Below are positions 16,069-25,220 of a DNA stretch of 52,402 nt, in pieces. The translations under genes and the position numbers were made by a program. Position 1 is the stretch's first letter. Every line of letters begins with the position of its first letter. Under the pieces are notes generated by a model that did no database searches, was not told the DNA's origin, and saw only the letters and a list, made by a program, of their open reading frames with translations. Source of the DNA: Nostoc sp. NOS(2021) (GTDB lineage: Bacteria; Cyanobacteriota; Cyanobacteriia; Cyanobacteriales; Nostocaceae); assembly GCF_017115025.1 (NCBI RefSeq), contig NZ_JABXKM010000071.1, positions 1-52,402 of the forward strand, written 5' to 3'.

Positions 16069-16920
16069 ATGAATAACTCTTACGAAAATTCGTTCCTTTC
16101 TAAATCAATTTTCACCACTCAGAATATTGTCTTAGCTAATATTGGCTGGGGCGTACTGGCACTGCTATACTTTTTGTTGTTTAGTGCCAAAGTTCCCGGA
16201 GCAGATGGCATAGAAACCCGGGCTGAGTGGTATGTGATTGGCACAAATATTTTTGAAGCTCTCGCTTATTTGAGTGCCAGTATCTTATGCTTGAGGAACT
16301 GGTTGAGTCCGCAAATCGTCAGTGGACGGAATGTTTGGCTCTTAATTAGCTTAGGTATGCTTTCCTATTTCATTGGGGGGATAATTTTTGGCTATACCGA
16401 AATAGTTTTAAAAGATGAACCGGATGTGTCTGTAGGCGATATATTTTTTGTACTGACTTATCTATTACTTGGCGCAGGCATGATTTTAGCTGTGGCTTCC
16501 AGGCGAATCAACCTGGAAAAATGGCAGTGGCTAATTGTGTTAGGAATTGCAGTGTTCGGCAGTTTGTTGGCATGGTGGATTTCTATGCAACAGGAAAAAC
16601 CCTCAGAACTGCTAGTCGCTATTTTGAATTGGTTTTACGTAGTTAGCGATGTGGTTTTGTTAATTATTGCTACCACTCTGCTGTTAGCCTTTTGGGGGGG
16701 AAGAGTTTCCCAGTCTTGGCGAATGATTGCAGCGGCGGCCTTTTCGCTCTACATTGCAGATATGTGGTTTAAATATGCCCAAGGCCCCAATTATCAAAGT
16801 GGAGAGATATTAGAAGTTTTTTGGGTGTTTAGTGGAGTGTTATTTGGCATGGGCGCTGTCTTAGAATATGACGCATCACTAAGACGAACGCGGCGTACCG
16901 GCGGACGAAAACGAGCTTAG
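16069..16920 (+). CDS. Multi-pass membrane protein, unknown function
   Basis: 283-residue integral membrane protein with about eight hydrophobic segments (for example VLALLYFLLF, NVWLLISLGMLSYFIGGIIF, WLIVLGIAVFGSLLAWWI, VVLLIIATTLLLAFW). The tail is strongly basic (RRTRRTGGRKRA), so that end is probably cytoplasmic. I prefer the ATG at 16069 to an in-frame GTG at 16045. It sits 9 bp before the HTH protein gene on the same strand and may be cotranscribed with it. No family is recognised with confidence; the layout resembles bacterial membrane sensor input domains. Confidence 0.7.
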   Translation: MNNSYENSFLSKSIFTTQNIVLANIGWGVLALLYFLLFSAKVPGADGIETRAEWYVIGTNIFEALAYLSASILCLRNWLSPQIVSGRNVWLLISLGMLSYFIGGIIFGYTEIVLKDEPDVSVGDIFFVLTYLLLGAGMILAVASRRINLEKWQWLIVLGIAVFGSLLAWWISMQQEKPSELLVAILNWFYVVSDVVLLIIATTLLLAFWGGRVSQSWRMIAAAAFSLYIADMWFKYAQGPNYQSGEILEVFWVFSGVLFGMGAVLEYDASLRRTRRTGGRKRA

Positions 16921-16929
16921 TAAAGATTT

Positions 16930-17940
16930 TTGGTATCTACCGTGAGAAAATTAACAGACTCTGACAAGCAAGAAATTCTGAAGTTATATCGAGAGACTGC
17001 CGAAACAACCTCAACTTTGGCAGACCGCTATGGTGTGAGTAACTCGACAATTAGTCGCTTGCTCAAAAGCACTTTGCCAGAAGATGAGTATGAATACTTG
17101 GTCTCTTTAAAGCGGGCTGCGAGAACTCCTGAAGGAAGGGCACAGGTAAGCTACGAGCAGTTACCCCTGCTGACTCAACTAGAGCCGGAGATAGAAGTTC
17201 CCCGCAGTGAAAGCCAACCCTTGGAGTTGCCAAAGGTTGAGCCACAGCCGCGTCGGGTAATTCATGTAGAGCAGGAGCTTTACTCAGAGGAAACGGCGGA
17301 GTCAATCGCCGCTAGTAGACGGGTGCGGCGACGTCCCTCGGCGTCGGAAAAACCGAAGCTACGAGTTACAGAGAAATTAGAAACTCCAGAGCCAAAGCCG
17401 CTGGAAATAGTCAGCATCCCCATCCCACCGCTAAAGGATGAACATCCAGGAGCGGCCGTCATCGCGCACCTGCTGGGCGAAGATTTGCTAGACGAGTCGG
17501 AGGATTTGGACGATTTAGAAGATGATGATTTAGAAGATGACGACTTTGAGGAAGAAGACTTTGATGATGATGACCTGGATGAGGAAAGACCTTTAGTTAC
17601 AAAACGAAGACCAGGTGAAGCATCAGTTCAAGTTTTACCTCTGTCTGTAGCCAATTTGCCCAAAACTTGCTATTTGGTAATTGACCGTTCCTCGGAATTA
17701 ATTACGCGACCTCTCAAGGACTTTGGTGACTTGGGGCAAATTCCCAGCCTCGAAACCCAGCAAAGAACTCTGCCGGTGTTTGATAACCATCGCGTCGCCA
17801 AGCGCTTTTCTACAAAGCGCGATCGCGTGATCAAGGTTCCAGATAGTAAAATGCTCCATAAGGCTCGGACTCATCTGCAAGCTAAGGGCATCACGCGATT
17901 GTTGATTGATGGTCAGGTCTATTCTTTGTCTACGGTTTAA
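16930..17940 (+). CDS. HTH DNA-binding protein with acidic middle region
   Basis: 336-residue cyanobacterial protein. Residues 5-50 (KQEILKLYRETAETTSTLAD, then RYGVSNSTISRLLKS) form a resolvase/transposase-like helix-turn-helix. The middle is Pro/Glu-rich, followed by a very acidic run of Asp/Glu/Leu (about 185-220). The C-terminal 100 residues form a separate basic domain (LVIDRSSELITRPLKDF ... GITRLLIDGQVYSL). The first possible start is TTG at 16930; a GTG at 16942 (VRKLTDSDK) is an alternative. It may be a transcription regulator or nucleoid-associated protein. Confidence 0.75.
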   Translation: MVSTVRKLTDSDKQEILKLYRETAETTSTLADRYGVSNSTISRLLKSTLPEDEYEYLVSLKRAARTPEGRAQVSYEQLPLLTQLEPEIEVPRSESQPLELPKVEPQPRRVIHVEQELYSEETAESIAASRRVRRRPSASEKPKLRVTEKLETPEPKPLEIVSIPIPPLKDEHPGAAVIAHLLGEDLLDESEDLDDLEDDDLEDDDFEEEDFDDDDLDEERPLVTKRRPGEASVQVLPLSVANLPKTCYLVIDRSSELITRPLKDFGDLGQIPSLETQQRTLPVFDNHRVAKRFSTKRDRVIKVPDSKMLHKARTHLQAKGITRLLIDGQVYSLSTV

Positions 17941-17952
17941 GGATTGGGCAAT

Positions 17953-18033
17953 TCAATTTTGGATTTTGGATTTTGGATTTTAGATTTTGGATTAAAATTC
18001 AATCTAAAATCCAAAATCTAAAATCTAAAATTC
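17953..18033. repeat. ATTTTGGATTT-type inverted repeat between convergent genes
   Basis: Iterated ggattttggattttag on the plus strand is followed by its reverse-complement series aatctaaaatccaaaatc, making a long imperfect hairpin between two convergent genes. This resembles a dispersed Nostoc repeat and could act as a bidirectional terminator. Confidence 0.65.
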
Positions 18034-18049
18034 TTACTCCCCACTCCCT

Positions 18050-18991
18050 TCAACTGTAGACAGCCCTTGTAAAACGCTGTGCCAAGTAGAGAATGTCCTG
18101 TTTACGGGCAATTTGATTTATCCATTGTTGAGGAATATTTTCCACCCCGTAGTAAATTCCCGCTAACCCACCAGTGACGGCGGCGGTAGTATCTGTATCT
18201 CCGCCTAAGTTGACAGCTTTCAGTACCGCCTCAGAATAAGACGAGCTATTTAACAAACACCATAGGGACGACTCTAAGGTATCAATCACATAGCCACCAG
18301 AATTAATCTCTTCAACTGGTAACTTGGCAATCTCACCACTGAAAACTCTGCCAAAATGGGGCTTCTCTAACAAAAATTCGCTAACAGAATAAATTGTTTG
18401 GATGTCTTGTAATGCTTGTAGATAAGCTGTTTGCAGGTCAGCCCCTTCCAAGAGCGCCACTGCAATACTAATATAAATGCCGCAGGCCATCTGCGAACGG
18501 AGATGAGCGTGGGTAATGCAAGAAACTTGATGTACCCGCGCAATCAATTCATCCAGAGTTAAACTTTTGTGACAATAAGCCATCGGCAAGATTCTCATCA
18601 AAGAACCATTGCCATTACTATTTTCACTAGTACCACCTGCTTTCATGGGTGGAGTTCCTTGTTTCCAGTTCACAATTGCTAAAAATGTGGTGTTACCGAT
18701 ATCAAATACTTCGCCTTGAGCAGTCCAGTAACTTTCGTGATACCAGCGCCAGAAGGAATTAGCAATCGCATCTAGTGAAAATCCCTCACAAAGACATTCT
18801 GCCAAGCAAAAGGTTAGCGAACTGTCATCTGACCACGTACCAGCAGGAACATCCCAAGTTCCATAACCCAGCATAGATATGACTGGAGATTTTACTCGTT
18901 CAGCGCGGGTGGTGAACTCCACTGGCACACCCAATGCATCACCAACACATAAACCCATCAAACCAGACAACGTTTTTGCACCGGTTAGCAT
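18050..18991 (-). CDS. ADP-ribosylglycohydrolase family protein (tandem copy A)
   Basis: 313-residue DraG/ARH-family protein, predicted to remove ADP-ribose from proteins or small molecules using two Mg ions. Visible motifs are LMGLCVGDALGVPVEF at the N-terminus, the first metal site TWSDDSSL and the C-terminal metal site GGDTDTTAAVTGGLAG. It is a tandem duplicate of the gene at 19079-20020. The last 140 residues are nearly identical, while the region around residues 100-130 differs. The gap between copies is 87 bp, so they may be cotranscribed. Confidence 0.9.
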   Translation of the reverse strand: MLTGAKTLSGLMGLCVGDALGVPVEFTTRAERVKSPVISMLGYGTWDVPAGTWSDDSSLTFCLAECLCEGFSLDAIANSFWRWYHESYWTAQGEVFDIGNTTFLAIVNWKQGTPPMKAGGTSENSNGNGSLMRILPMAYCHKSLTLDELIARVHQVSCITHAHLRSQMACGIYISIAVALLEGADLQTAYLQALQDIQTIYSVSEFLLEKPHFGRVFSGEIAKLPVEEINSGGYVIDTLESSLWCLLNSSSYSEAVLKAVNLGGDTDTTAAVTGGLAGIYYGVENIPQQWINQIARKQDILYLAQRFTRAVYS

Positions 18992-19078
18992 TGTTCAACC
19001 AGTATGAAACTTTTCTACAACTGATTTTACTTGCGAAAAGCCGCTCATCAAACGCTTGGTATAATTTCTAATTCCAAA

Positions 19079-20020
19079 CTAGCTATAGACAGCCCTTGTA
19101 AAACGCTCTGCCAAGTAGAGAATGTCTTGTTTACGAGCAATTTTATTTATCCATTGTTGAGGAATATTTTCCACGCCATAGTAAATTCCCGCTAACCCAC
19201 CAGTGACAGCAGCAGTAGTATCAGTATCTCCGCCTAAGTTGACAGCTTTCAGTACCGCCTCAGAATAAGACGAGCTATTTAATAAACACCACAGGGATGA
19301 CTCTAAGGTATCAATCACATAGCCACCAGAATTAATCTCTTCTACTGGTACTTTGGCAATTTCACCACCGAAAACTCTGCCAAAATGCGGCTTCTCTAAC
19401 AAAAATTCCCGCACAGAATAAATTGTTTGGATATCTTGCAGTGCTTGTAAATAAGCTGTTTGGAGGTCAGCCCCTTCTAGTAGCGCCACTGCAATACTAA
19501 TATAAATGCCGCAGGCCATCTGCGATCGCGCATGAGCATGAGTAATAGCCGAAACATCATGCACCCGCGCCAGCAATTCGCCCAAAGTTAAGCTTCTGTG
19601 ACAATAAGCCATCGGCAAGATTCTCATTAAAGAACCATTGCCGTTACTATTTTCAACCTTGCCGCCCGCCTGATGGGGAACAACTCCCTGTTTCAGACGC
19701 ATAATCGCTGTATGGGTAGTTTGACCAATATCAAAGACATCGCCACGGGGAGTCCAGTAAGCCTCCTTGTACCAGCGCCAGAAGGAATTGGCTATAGCAT
19801 CCAACGAATACCCTCTACAAAGACATTCTGCCAAGCAAAAGCTTAACGAACTGTCATCTGACCAAGTTCCTGGTGGTTGATTCCATGTGCCATAACCCTG
19901 CATTGTTGTCACTGGAGATTTTGCTCGTTCAGCACGGCTAGTAAACTCCACCGGCACACCCAACGCATCACCGACACATAAACCCATCAAACCAGACAAC
20001 GTTTTTGTAGCGGTTAGCAT
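19079..20020 (-). CDS. ADP-ribosylglycohydrolase family protein (tandem copy B)
   Basis: 313-residue paralogue of the adjacent gene with the same length and metal motifs (TWSDDSSL, GGDTDTTAAVTGG). Copy-specific differences cluster around residues 50-150 (for example TPRGDVFDIGQTTHTAIMRL and VVPHQAGGKVENS). It is the upstream gene of the pair. The about 390-bp region before it is free of genes and should carry the promoter. The substrate is unknown; nitrogenase-reductase reactivation (DraG) is one family role but is not shown here. Confidence 0.9.
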   Translation of the reverse strand: MLTATKTLSGLMGLCVGDALGVPVEFTSRAERAKSPVTTMQGYGTWNQPPGTWSDDSSLSFCLAECLCRGYSLDAIANSFWRWYKEAYWTPRGDVFDIGQTTHTAIMRLKQGVVPHQAGGKVENSNGNGSLMRILPMAYCHRSLTLGELLARVHDVSAITHAHARSQMACGIYISIAVALLEGADLQTAYLQALQDIQTIYSVREFLLEKPHFGRVFGGEIAKVPVEEINSGGYVIDTLESSLWCLLNSSSYSEAVLKAVNLGGDTDTTAAVTGGLAGIYYGVENIPQQWINKIARKQDILYLAERFTRAVYS

Positions 20021-20414
20021 TATTCAATCTCCACAAGAATTGCTCAAAATTAACTTTATAGATTCCCTCTATAGCTTGTTGCAACAGATGCTACAGCCTA
20101 CTTTTTCATCCTATGTGAAAAGCTCGGCAAAAAATTGTTAATCGGGCATTTTTTTTACCATATCCCGACTAAGTTTTAGTTCCAAATATTGTGCCAGTTT
20201 TAAAAGCGTCTATCTGGGAACCAAGAACCAGAAATCAAAGACATTGAAATGTAATTATAACAGCTTATTTATAAATTAAAGTGATAGTTAGACTGTAAGC
20301 GTTATGCATCAATAGCAACATTCATTTAATAAAATTTGGGAAACATTTGGAACATTATTACACGATTTTAGACCTGAAATATACAAGTAAAAAATACAAG
20401 ATTTGGTCAAAATT
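20021..20414. other. Intergenic region between divergent units
   Basis: About 394 AT-rich bases separating the minus-strand ADP-ribosylglycohydrolases from the plus-strand pseudogene. I see no open frame of note and no strong hairpin. Confidence 0.4.
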
Positions 20415-21050
20415 ATGAAACGCTTACTCAAGTATTTCGTGACAATTTATGCATGATCTTCCTTAATAGTTGCTCCTGTTGTTCTATCAGCTGGTCAAGC
20501 TTCTGCTGAAACCAAAAATGGTACTGATGCTAGTTATGTTGGTGCTGGTGTTGCAGCTGGCGTTACCAGTGGTGGACAAGGCATCAACGATGATGCCACA
20601 TTTGGTGGTATAGCAACGGACAAGAAGGTTAGGACATTAACTGATGATAAAACCTATATACAAACAGACTTTCAACCCAGTCCCCAGTAAAGAGTCCCCT
20701 GCTATAATGTCACAGGTCGCGTGAAATTAGGAAATACACCGTTTTCTGCACGCGGTAATGTCCTCTGGAGTGATAAGACGAGTGCCATCATCCCAGAACT
20801 TTCTGTGGATGTACCCATCGCTAATAGAACTAATGCCTATTTAACTGGTGGTTATTCTTTTGTAGGGAAAGATGGCTCACCAACTTCCATAGGTAATCGG
20901 GATTCAGTAGTGGTAGGTGCTGGTGTTGAATCGGAAGTTGCTAACAACTTCCTTGTCTACACTAATGCCAAAGTCGGACTTGGTGCCTACCAAAATAGCG
21001 ATGCTTCTGCTGTTAGCATCAATGGTGGTATTGGTTATCGCTTCAAATAA
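20415..21050 (+). pseudogene. Broken outer-membrane beta-barrel-like gene
   Basis: An ATG at 20415 opens a signal-peptide-like frame (MKRLLKYFVTIYA, then SSLIVAPVVLSAGQASA) interrupted by TGA at 20454. The same frame continues to AGVAAGVTSGGQG, meets a second stop (TAA) near 20688, and resumes as RVKLGNTPFSARGN to a final YRFK end at 21050. The C-terminal 109 residues have the alternating small/aromatic strands and terminal Phe of a small outer-membrane-like barrel. About 95 bases (about 20610-20705) between the two halves look unrelated to the protein and may be an insertion. No frameshift is needed; two nonsense changes in one frame make a non-functional product likely. Confidence 0.7.
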
Positions 21051-21091
21051 AAGATTATTGAGTCCTCAGTCATTCTATACTTTACTTAAGT

Positions 21092-21132
21092 ACTCAGGAC
21101 GGGCTAAACGCCCTGCTACCGCTAACAGCACT
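21092..21132. repeat. Dispersed repeat, inverted copy at 45990-46031
   Basis: The sequence actcaggacgggctaaacgc and its continuation to cagcact is a close reverse complement of 45990-46031. It is a short intergenic repeat family member. Confidence 0.6.
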
Positions 21133-21314
21133 CAAAACTCACTACTCCAAAAAGCTGGTTTTGTTAAGTGTTACATTACTGATAAAGCCGGCTTTTGCCG
21201 TGGTAAAATTAAAAGATTCCTCATTATTCCGGCCGGATTACCGGGGATAAATTAGCCGAAGGGTGCTGATTCGGCGTCTACCTAATGCTTTATTGAGAAT
21301 CCTATACAAGTCTA

Positions 21315-23231
21315 ATGGTTAAATCTGCTCCTTCCCCCATCGCTAGCCGTAAGCCTTCCAAAGTAGAAGGAATCAAGGAAAATAGTAATTTTTTGCGTGA
21401 ACCTGTAGCAACGGAGATCCTTCAAGACACTACCCATTTTACCGAAAATGCGGTGCAGCTTTTGAAGTTTCACGGTTCTTACCAGCAGGATAACCGCGAC
21501 AACCGCACCAAGGGACAGGAAAAAGATTACCAGTTTATGCTGCGGACAAAAAATCCGGGTGGTTTGGTACCGCCGCAGCTGTATCTGGCTTTAGATAAAA
21601 TAGCTGATGAGTATGGCAACCACACGTTACGAGCAACTACCCGTCAAGGTTTCCAACTGCACGGTATTTTAAAGAAGAATCTTAAATCAGCAATTGCCAC
21701 GATTGTCAATAACCTGGGTTCGACTTTGGGAGCTTGCGGTGACATCAACCGCAATGTAATGGCACCACCAGCCCCCTTTAAGAATCGCCCAGAGTATCAG
21801 TATGCTTGGGAATATGCCCAGAATATTGCTGACTTGCTGTCAGCACAAACAGGTGCTTATTACGAAATTTGGTTAGATGGCGAAAAGGCAATTAGTGCTG
21901 AAGAGAATCCAGAGGTGAAAGCGGCGCGACAGCGCAATGGGAATGGGACAATTATCCATGACAACGAAGAACCGATTTATGGCACGTACTATATGCCCCG
22001 CAAGTTTAAAATTTGCGTGACGGTGCCAGGGGATAATTCAGTTGATTTGTATTCCCAAGACCTGACGTTGGTAGTAATTACTAACAAGAAGGGACAATTA
22101 GAAGGATTTAATATTTTTGCTGGTGGTGGTTTAGGTAGAACACACGGTAAAGAAGAAACTTTCGCTAGGTTAGCAGACCCCATTGGTTATGTGGCGAAAG
22201 ATGACGTTTACGACATAGTGAAAGCGATTGTTGCTACCCAGAGAGATTATGGCGATCGCACCGATCGTCGTCATGCCAGGTTAAAATATCTAATCAACGA
22301 TTGGGGCGTAGATAAATTCCGTACCCAAGTTGAAGAATATTTTGGTAAACCAGTCGAAGCCTTTAAACCACTACCAGACTTTAAATATCACGACTTCCTC
22401 GGCTGGAATGAACAAGGTGATGGCAAGCTATTCTTAGGAATTTCCATTGACAATGGTCGAATCAAGGATGAAGGTTCGTTTCAACTGAAAACCGCCTTGC
22501 GGGAAATTGTCGAGCAGTTTAATTTACCCATCCGCCTGACAGCCAACCACAACCTGATTTTTTACGATATCGAACCAGATAGCAAGGAAGCTATTCAAGA
22601 CCTTCTCAGCCGTCACGGTGTCGGAGACGACCCTAGTAAAATCGAACCTTTAGTACGGTATGCAATGGCTTGTCCGGCTTTACCGACTTGTGGCTTGGCA
22701 ATCACGGAATCAGAACGGGCAATACCAGGCATTTTGGAGCGGATTCGCGCTCTGTTGGATAAATTAGGTTTACAAAAAGAACATTTTGTGGTAAGGATGA
22801 CAGGATGCCCCAATGGTTGCGCTCGTCCTTACTTAGCAGAATTGGCCTTTGTCGGTAGCGCTCCAGAATCTTACCAATTATGGTTAGGGGGTTCGCCAAA
22901 TCAGACTCGACTGGCGCAACCTTACACAGAAAAGCTGCACCATAATGACTTGGAAAGCTTCTTAGAGCCGATTTTTGTTTACTTTAAGAAATCTCGGAAA
23001 TCGAAAGAAAGCTTTGGTGATTTTTGCGATCGCGTTGGTTTTGATGCCATCCGCGAATTTGCTGCTAGCTACGAACCCCAAACAGCCAATGGTGCAAACA
23101 AATCGCGCCATCGGGTCAATTTGAAAGAAGAGGTTTATAGCAAGTTGAAGGAAGTAGCAGAAAGCCAAGGTAAGCCGATGACTCAGTTGGTGACTGAAGC
23201 GCTAGAGGCTTACTTCCAGAATCTTTCGTAA
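21315..23231 (+). CDS. sir: Ferredoxin-sulfite reductase with C-terminal RHH-like tail
   Basis: 638-residue assimilatory sulfite reductase reducing sulfite to sulfide with electrons from ferredoxin. The siroheme/[4Fe-4S] ligands are visible as ACPALPTC (C-x5-C) and TGCPNGC (C-x3-C), and substrate-binding arginines as [13 protein letters not shown] and GDINRNV. The cyanobacterial ferredoxin-dependent form, rather than the NADPH type, fits the single-subunit length. The final 40 or so residues after a hydrophilic linker ([20 protein letters not shown], then [12 protein letters not shown]) look like a CopG-type ribbon-helix-helix, which is not part of the catalytic fold. It stands alone as a unit. 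Confidence 0.95.
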   Translation: MVKSAPSPIASRKPSKVEGIKENSNFLREPVATEILQDTTHFTENAVQLLKFHGSYQQDNRDNRTKGQEKDYQFMLRTKNPGGLVPPQLYLALDKIADEYGNHTLRATTRQGFQLHGILKKNLKSAIATIVNNLGSTLGACGDINRNVMAPPAPFKNRPEYQYAWEYAQNIADLLSAQTGAYYEIWLDGEKAISAEENPEVKAARQRNGNGTIIHDNEEPIYGTYYMPRKFKICVTVPGDNSVDLYSQDLTLVVITNKKGQLEGFNIFAGGGLGRTHGKEETFARLADPIGYVAKDDVYDIVKAIVATQRDYGDRTDRRHARLKYLINDWGVDKFRTQVEEYFGKPVEAFKPLPDFKYHDFLGWNEQGDGKLFLGISIDNGRIKDEGSFQLKTALREIVEQFNLPIRLTANHNLIFYDIEPDSKEAIQDLLSRHGVGDDPSKIEPLVRYAMACPALPTCGLAITESERAIPGILERIRALLDKLGLQKEHFVVRMTGCPNGCARPYLAELAFVGSAPESYQLWLGGSPNQTRLAQPYTEKLHHNDLESFLEPIFVYFKKSRKSKESFGDFCDRVGFDAIREFAASYEPQTANGANKSRHRVNLKEEVYSKLKEVAESQGKPMTQLVTEALEAYFQNLS

Positions 23232-23319
23232 ACTGAATAAATAATTAAACCATGAATGGACACAGATGGACTTATCTGTGTCCATCTTTGATTTTATATT
23301 CTTGAAATTCCCAAATATC

Positions 23320-24069
23320 ATGTCTCAACTGCAAAGAATTGCGATCGCACCTTCCCAACTCCAGCAAGGTCAAATTTTACTCACTAAAGAACAACAGCAT
23401 TATTTGGGGCGGGTGTTGCGCTTGCGTGAAGGCGATCGCTTTATTGCAATGGATGGTAGGGGAAAATGGTGGTTAGCGCAACTAGCAGGGGAACAAGCAC
23501 AGGTTTTAGAACCACTGACAGTAGAAACGGAATTACCTGTATCGATTACACTGATGGTGGCGTTGCCCAAAGGCAATGGATTTGATGAAGTAGTGCGGTG
23601 CTGTACGGAGTTGGGAGTAACTTGTATTGCACCAGTATTGAGCGATCGCACTTTGCTTCATCCTAGTCTTCAAAAGCTTGAACGCTGGCGGCGCATTGCT
23701 GCGGAAGCCGCCGAGCAATCAGAGCGCTCTTTTGTGCCGACAATTTTAGAACCTGTTGCTTTTAATACAGGTTTGTCATTAGTCATGGGTCATTTGTCAT
23801 TTGCAAACAGCCAGCAATATATCTGTGTAGCGCGTGGTGAGTTTCCCCATTTGAAAGATTGCTTACAGCACAAAGGACAAATGACAAATGACAAAGGACA
23901 AATGACAATTATCATTGCTACTGGGCCAGAGGGAGGATGGACAACACCAGAAATTGAGAATGCGAAGTCAGCTGGATTTCAACCTGTTTCCCTTGGTCGC
24001 CGCATCCTGAGAGCAGTTACAGCCCCAGTAGTAGCATTATCCTTGATTACCGCAACTTATGAAGTATAA
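23320..24069 (+). CDS. rsmE: 16S rRNA (uracil-1498-N3)-methyltransferase RsmE
   Basis: 249-residue SPOUT methyltransferase that methylates U1498 of 16S rRNA. Motifs are QQHYLGRVLRLREGDRF, LPKGNGFDEVVRCCTELGV, the SAM-binding knot IATGPEGGWT and LGRRILRAVTAPV. I use the ATG at 23320 (MSQLQRIAIAP) instead of 23266, since the family begins with this region. Between the helix after RSFVPTILEP and the GPEGG knot there is an in-frame stretch from a dispersed ACAAATGACAAAGG-type repeat (about 23778-23915). It encodes LSLVMGHLSF and KGQMTNDKGQMT. It lies in a likely surface loop, so activity may be kept. Confidence 0.92.
   Translation: MSQLQRIAIAPSQLQQGQILLTKEQQHYLGRVLRLREGDRFIAMDGRGKWWLAQLAGEQAQVLEPLTVETELPVSITLMVALPKGNGFDEVVRCCTELGVTCIAPVLSDRTLLHPSLQKLERWRRIAAEAAEQSERSFVPTILEPVAFNTGLSLVMGHLSFANSQQYICVARGEFPHLKDCLQHKGQMTNDKGQMTIIIATGPEGGWTTPEIENAKSAGFQPVSLGRRILRAVTAPVVALSLITATYEV
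23778..23915. repeat. TGACAAATGACAAAGGAC-type repeat inside rsmE
   Basis: Two blocks, ttgtcattagtcatgggtca (about 23776) and caaaggacaaatgacaaatg (about 23872), belong to the same repeat family seen in non-coding DNA at 41625-41702, 44988-45010 and 48795-48883. Here they are read in frame. Confidence 0.65.
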
Positions 24070-24137
24070 ATGATTTATAGCTCACGCAAAATAACTTTTG
24101 CGTGAGACATCACTCCAGCATGTATTTAAAGTAAGTG

Positions 24138-25202
24138 ATGATTGAGCAAGTTGCGATCGCTTTTGACCATAAAGACTATCAAACAGCTGCTAAATTACTC
24201 AAACAGCTGCAAAAAGAATCGCCCGAAAATCCTTGGGTACAATATTATCTCGGTCGGTTACATGAAGTATCTGAAAAGCGCCAAGATGCAGAAAAAATTT
24301 ATCGGCAATTGCTGCGAGATACAAGGAATATCAAGATAGTGTCGCTCGCACGTCAAGGTTTGCAACGGCTACAAGAAATGGAGCTAGAAGAAAGACAAAG
24401 AGCCATTTCCCAAGCAATAGCCCAACCAAATAACACCGAACTTGGCGTACTAGTTTTAGAGCCACTCAGTACCGAACTGAAAACAGAAGCGTCTCGAAAA
24501 TTCGCCCAGATTATGCAGCTAGACCCCTATACTGCACGATTAATACTGCCGAGTCGTGGCTGGAGGTTGTACCGCACTGGCCAAGTGGGAGAACTAAAAT
24601 TTTACGGCAAACAGCTACAGCAGGCTGGTATTCCTTGCTTTTGGGCAACAATAGCTCAAATTCAGCAAATTCAAGTTTATCAAGTCAAATATTTTCAAGC
24701 ATCTACCTCACAAGCTACTGTTGTTTGCCGCAACGAGGCAAATCAACTCGGTTCTCTCACCTTTGACTGGTCAGAAGTCACAGCAAGAGTAGTGGGACTG
24801 TTGCCCATTTTTGAACAAGTTGTAGATGTTGATGCCCACCATAAACTCGAATGGAAAACCCAAATACAAGACTATGCCCAGTTTTGTGATTTACACCTAC
24901 TTGGTAGACGTTGCATTCTCCGACTTGATGATAACGGGTATGAATTTCAGCAAGGTTTAGAAATCATTCCTCAAGCTAGCCAAAATACAATCAGAATTAA
25001 TTGGAATAGTTTATCAAGTTGGATTGACCAGCAACTACCTCAAGTCAAAATTTGGTCAGATTTCACGCCCTTTGCAGATACAGTATTAGACCAAACAGAA
25101 ATGCTGGGTCATATCAAGTCTCACATTCATCTGTTTCGTAGGGAAGAGACTAATTGGGACTCAGCTTTTCATTTATATAGTGGACTGGTATTGGTTAAAT
25201 AA
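24138..25202 (+). CDS. TPR-containing cyanobacterial protein
   Basis: 354-residue protein. Residues 1-80 hold TPR-like helices (AFDHKDYQTAAKLLKQLQ, NPWVQYYLGRLHEVSEK, AEKIYRQLLRD). The rest is a globular region with GVLVLEPLSTELKTEASRKF and a repeated LILPSRGWRLYRTG. There is no signal peptide or membrane segment. The ATG at 24138 is chosen over the GTG one codon earlier. Nearby genes do not define a pathway. It is probably a conserved cyanobacterial scaffold or assembly protein. Confidence 0.75.
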   Translation: MIEQVAIAFDHKDYQTAAKLLKQLQKESPENPWVQYYLGRLHEVSEKRQDAEKIYRQLLRDTRNIKIVSLARQGLQRLQEMELEERQRAISQAIAQPNNTELGVLVLEPLSTELKTEASRKFAQIMQLDPYTARLILPSRGWRLYRTGQVGELKFYGKQLQQAGIPCFWATIAQIQQIQVYQVKYFQASTSQATVVCRNEANQLGSLTFDWSEVTARVVGLLPIFEQVVDVDAHHKLEWKTQIQDYAQFCDLHLLGRRCILRLDDNGYEFQQGLEIIPQASQNTIRINWNSLSSWIDQQLPQVKIWSDFTPFADTVLDQTEMLGHIKSHIHLFRREETNWDSAFHLYSGLVLVK

Positions 25203-25220
25203 TTCATAGACAAGTATAAG

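Noticed and set aside
17063..17462. Minus-strand frames within the acidic HTH protein gene
   Set aside because: Shadows produced by the biased codon composition of the plus-strand gene.
20454..20456. TGA recoding (selenocysteine or readthrough) in the barrel-like gene
   Set aside because: A second in-frame stop and an apparent insertion point to simple decay; no recoding hairpin was seen.
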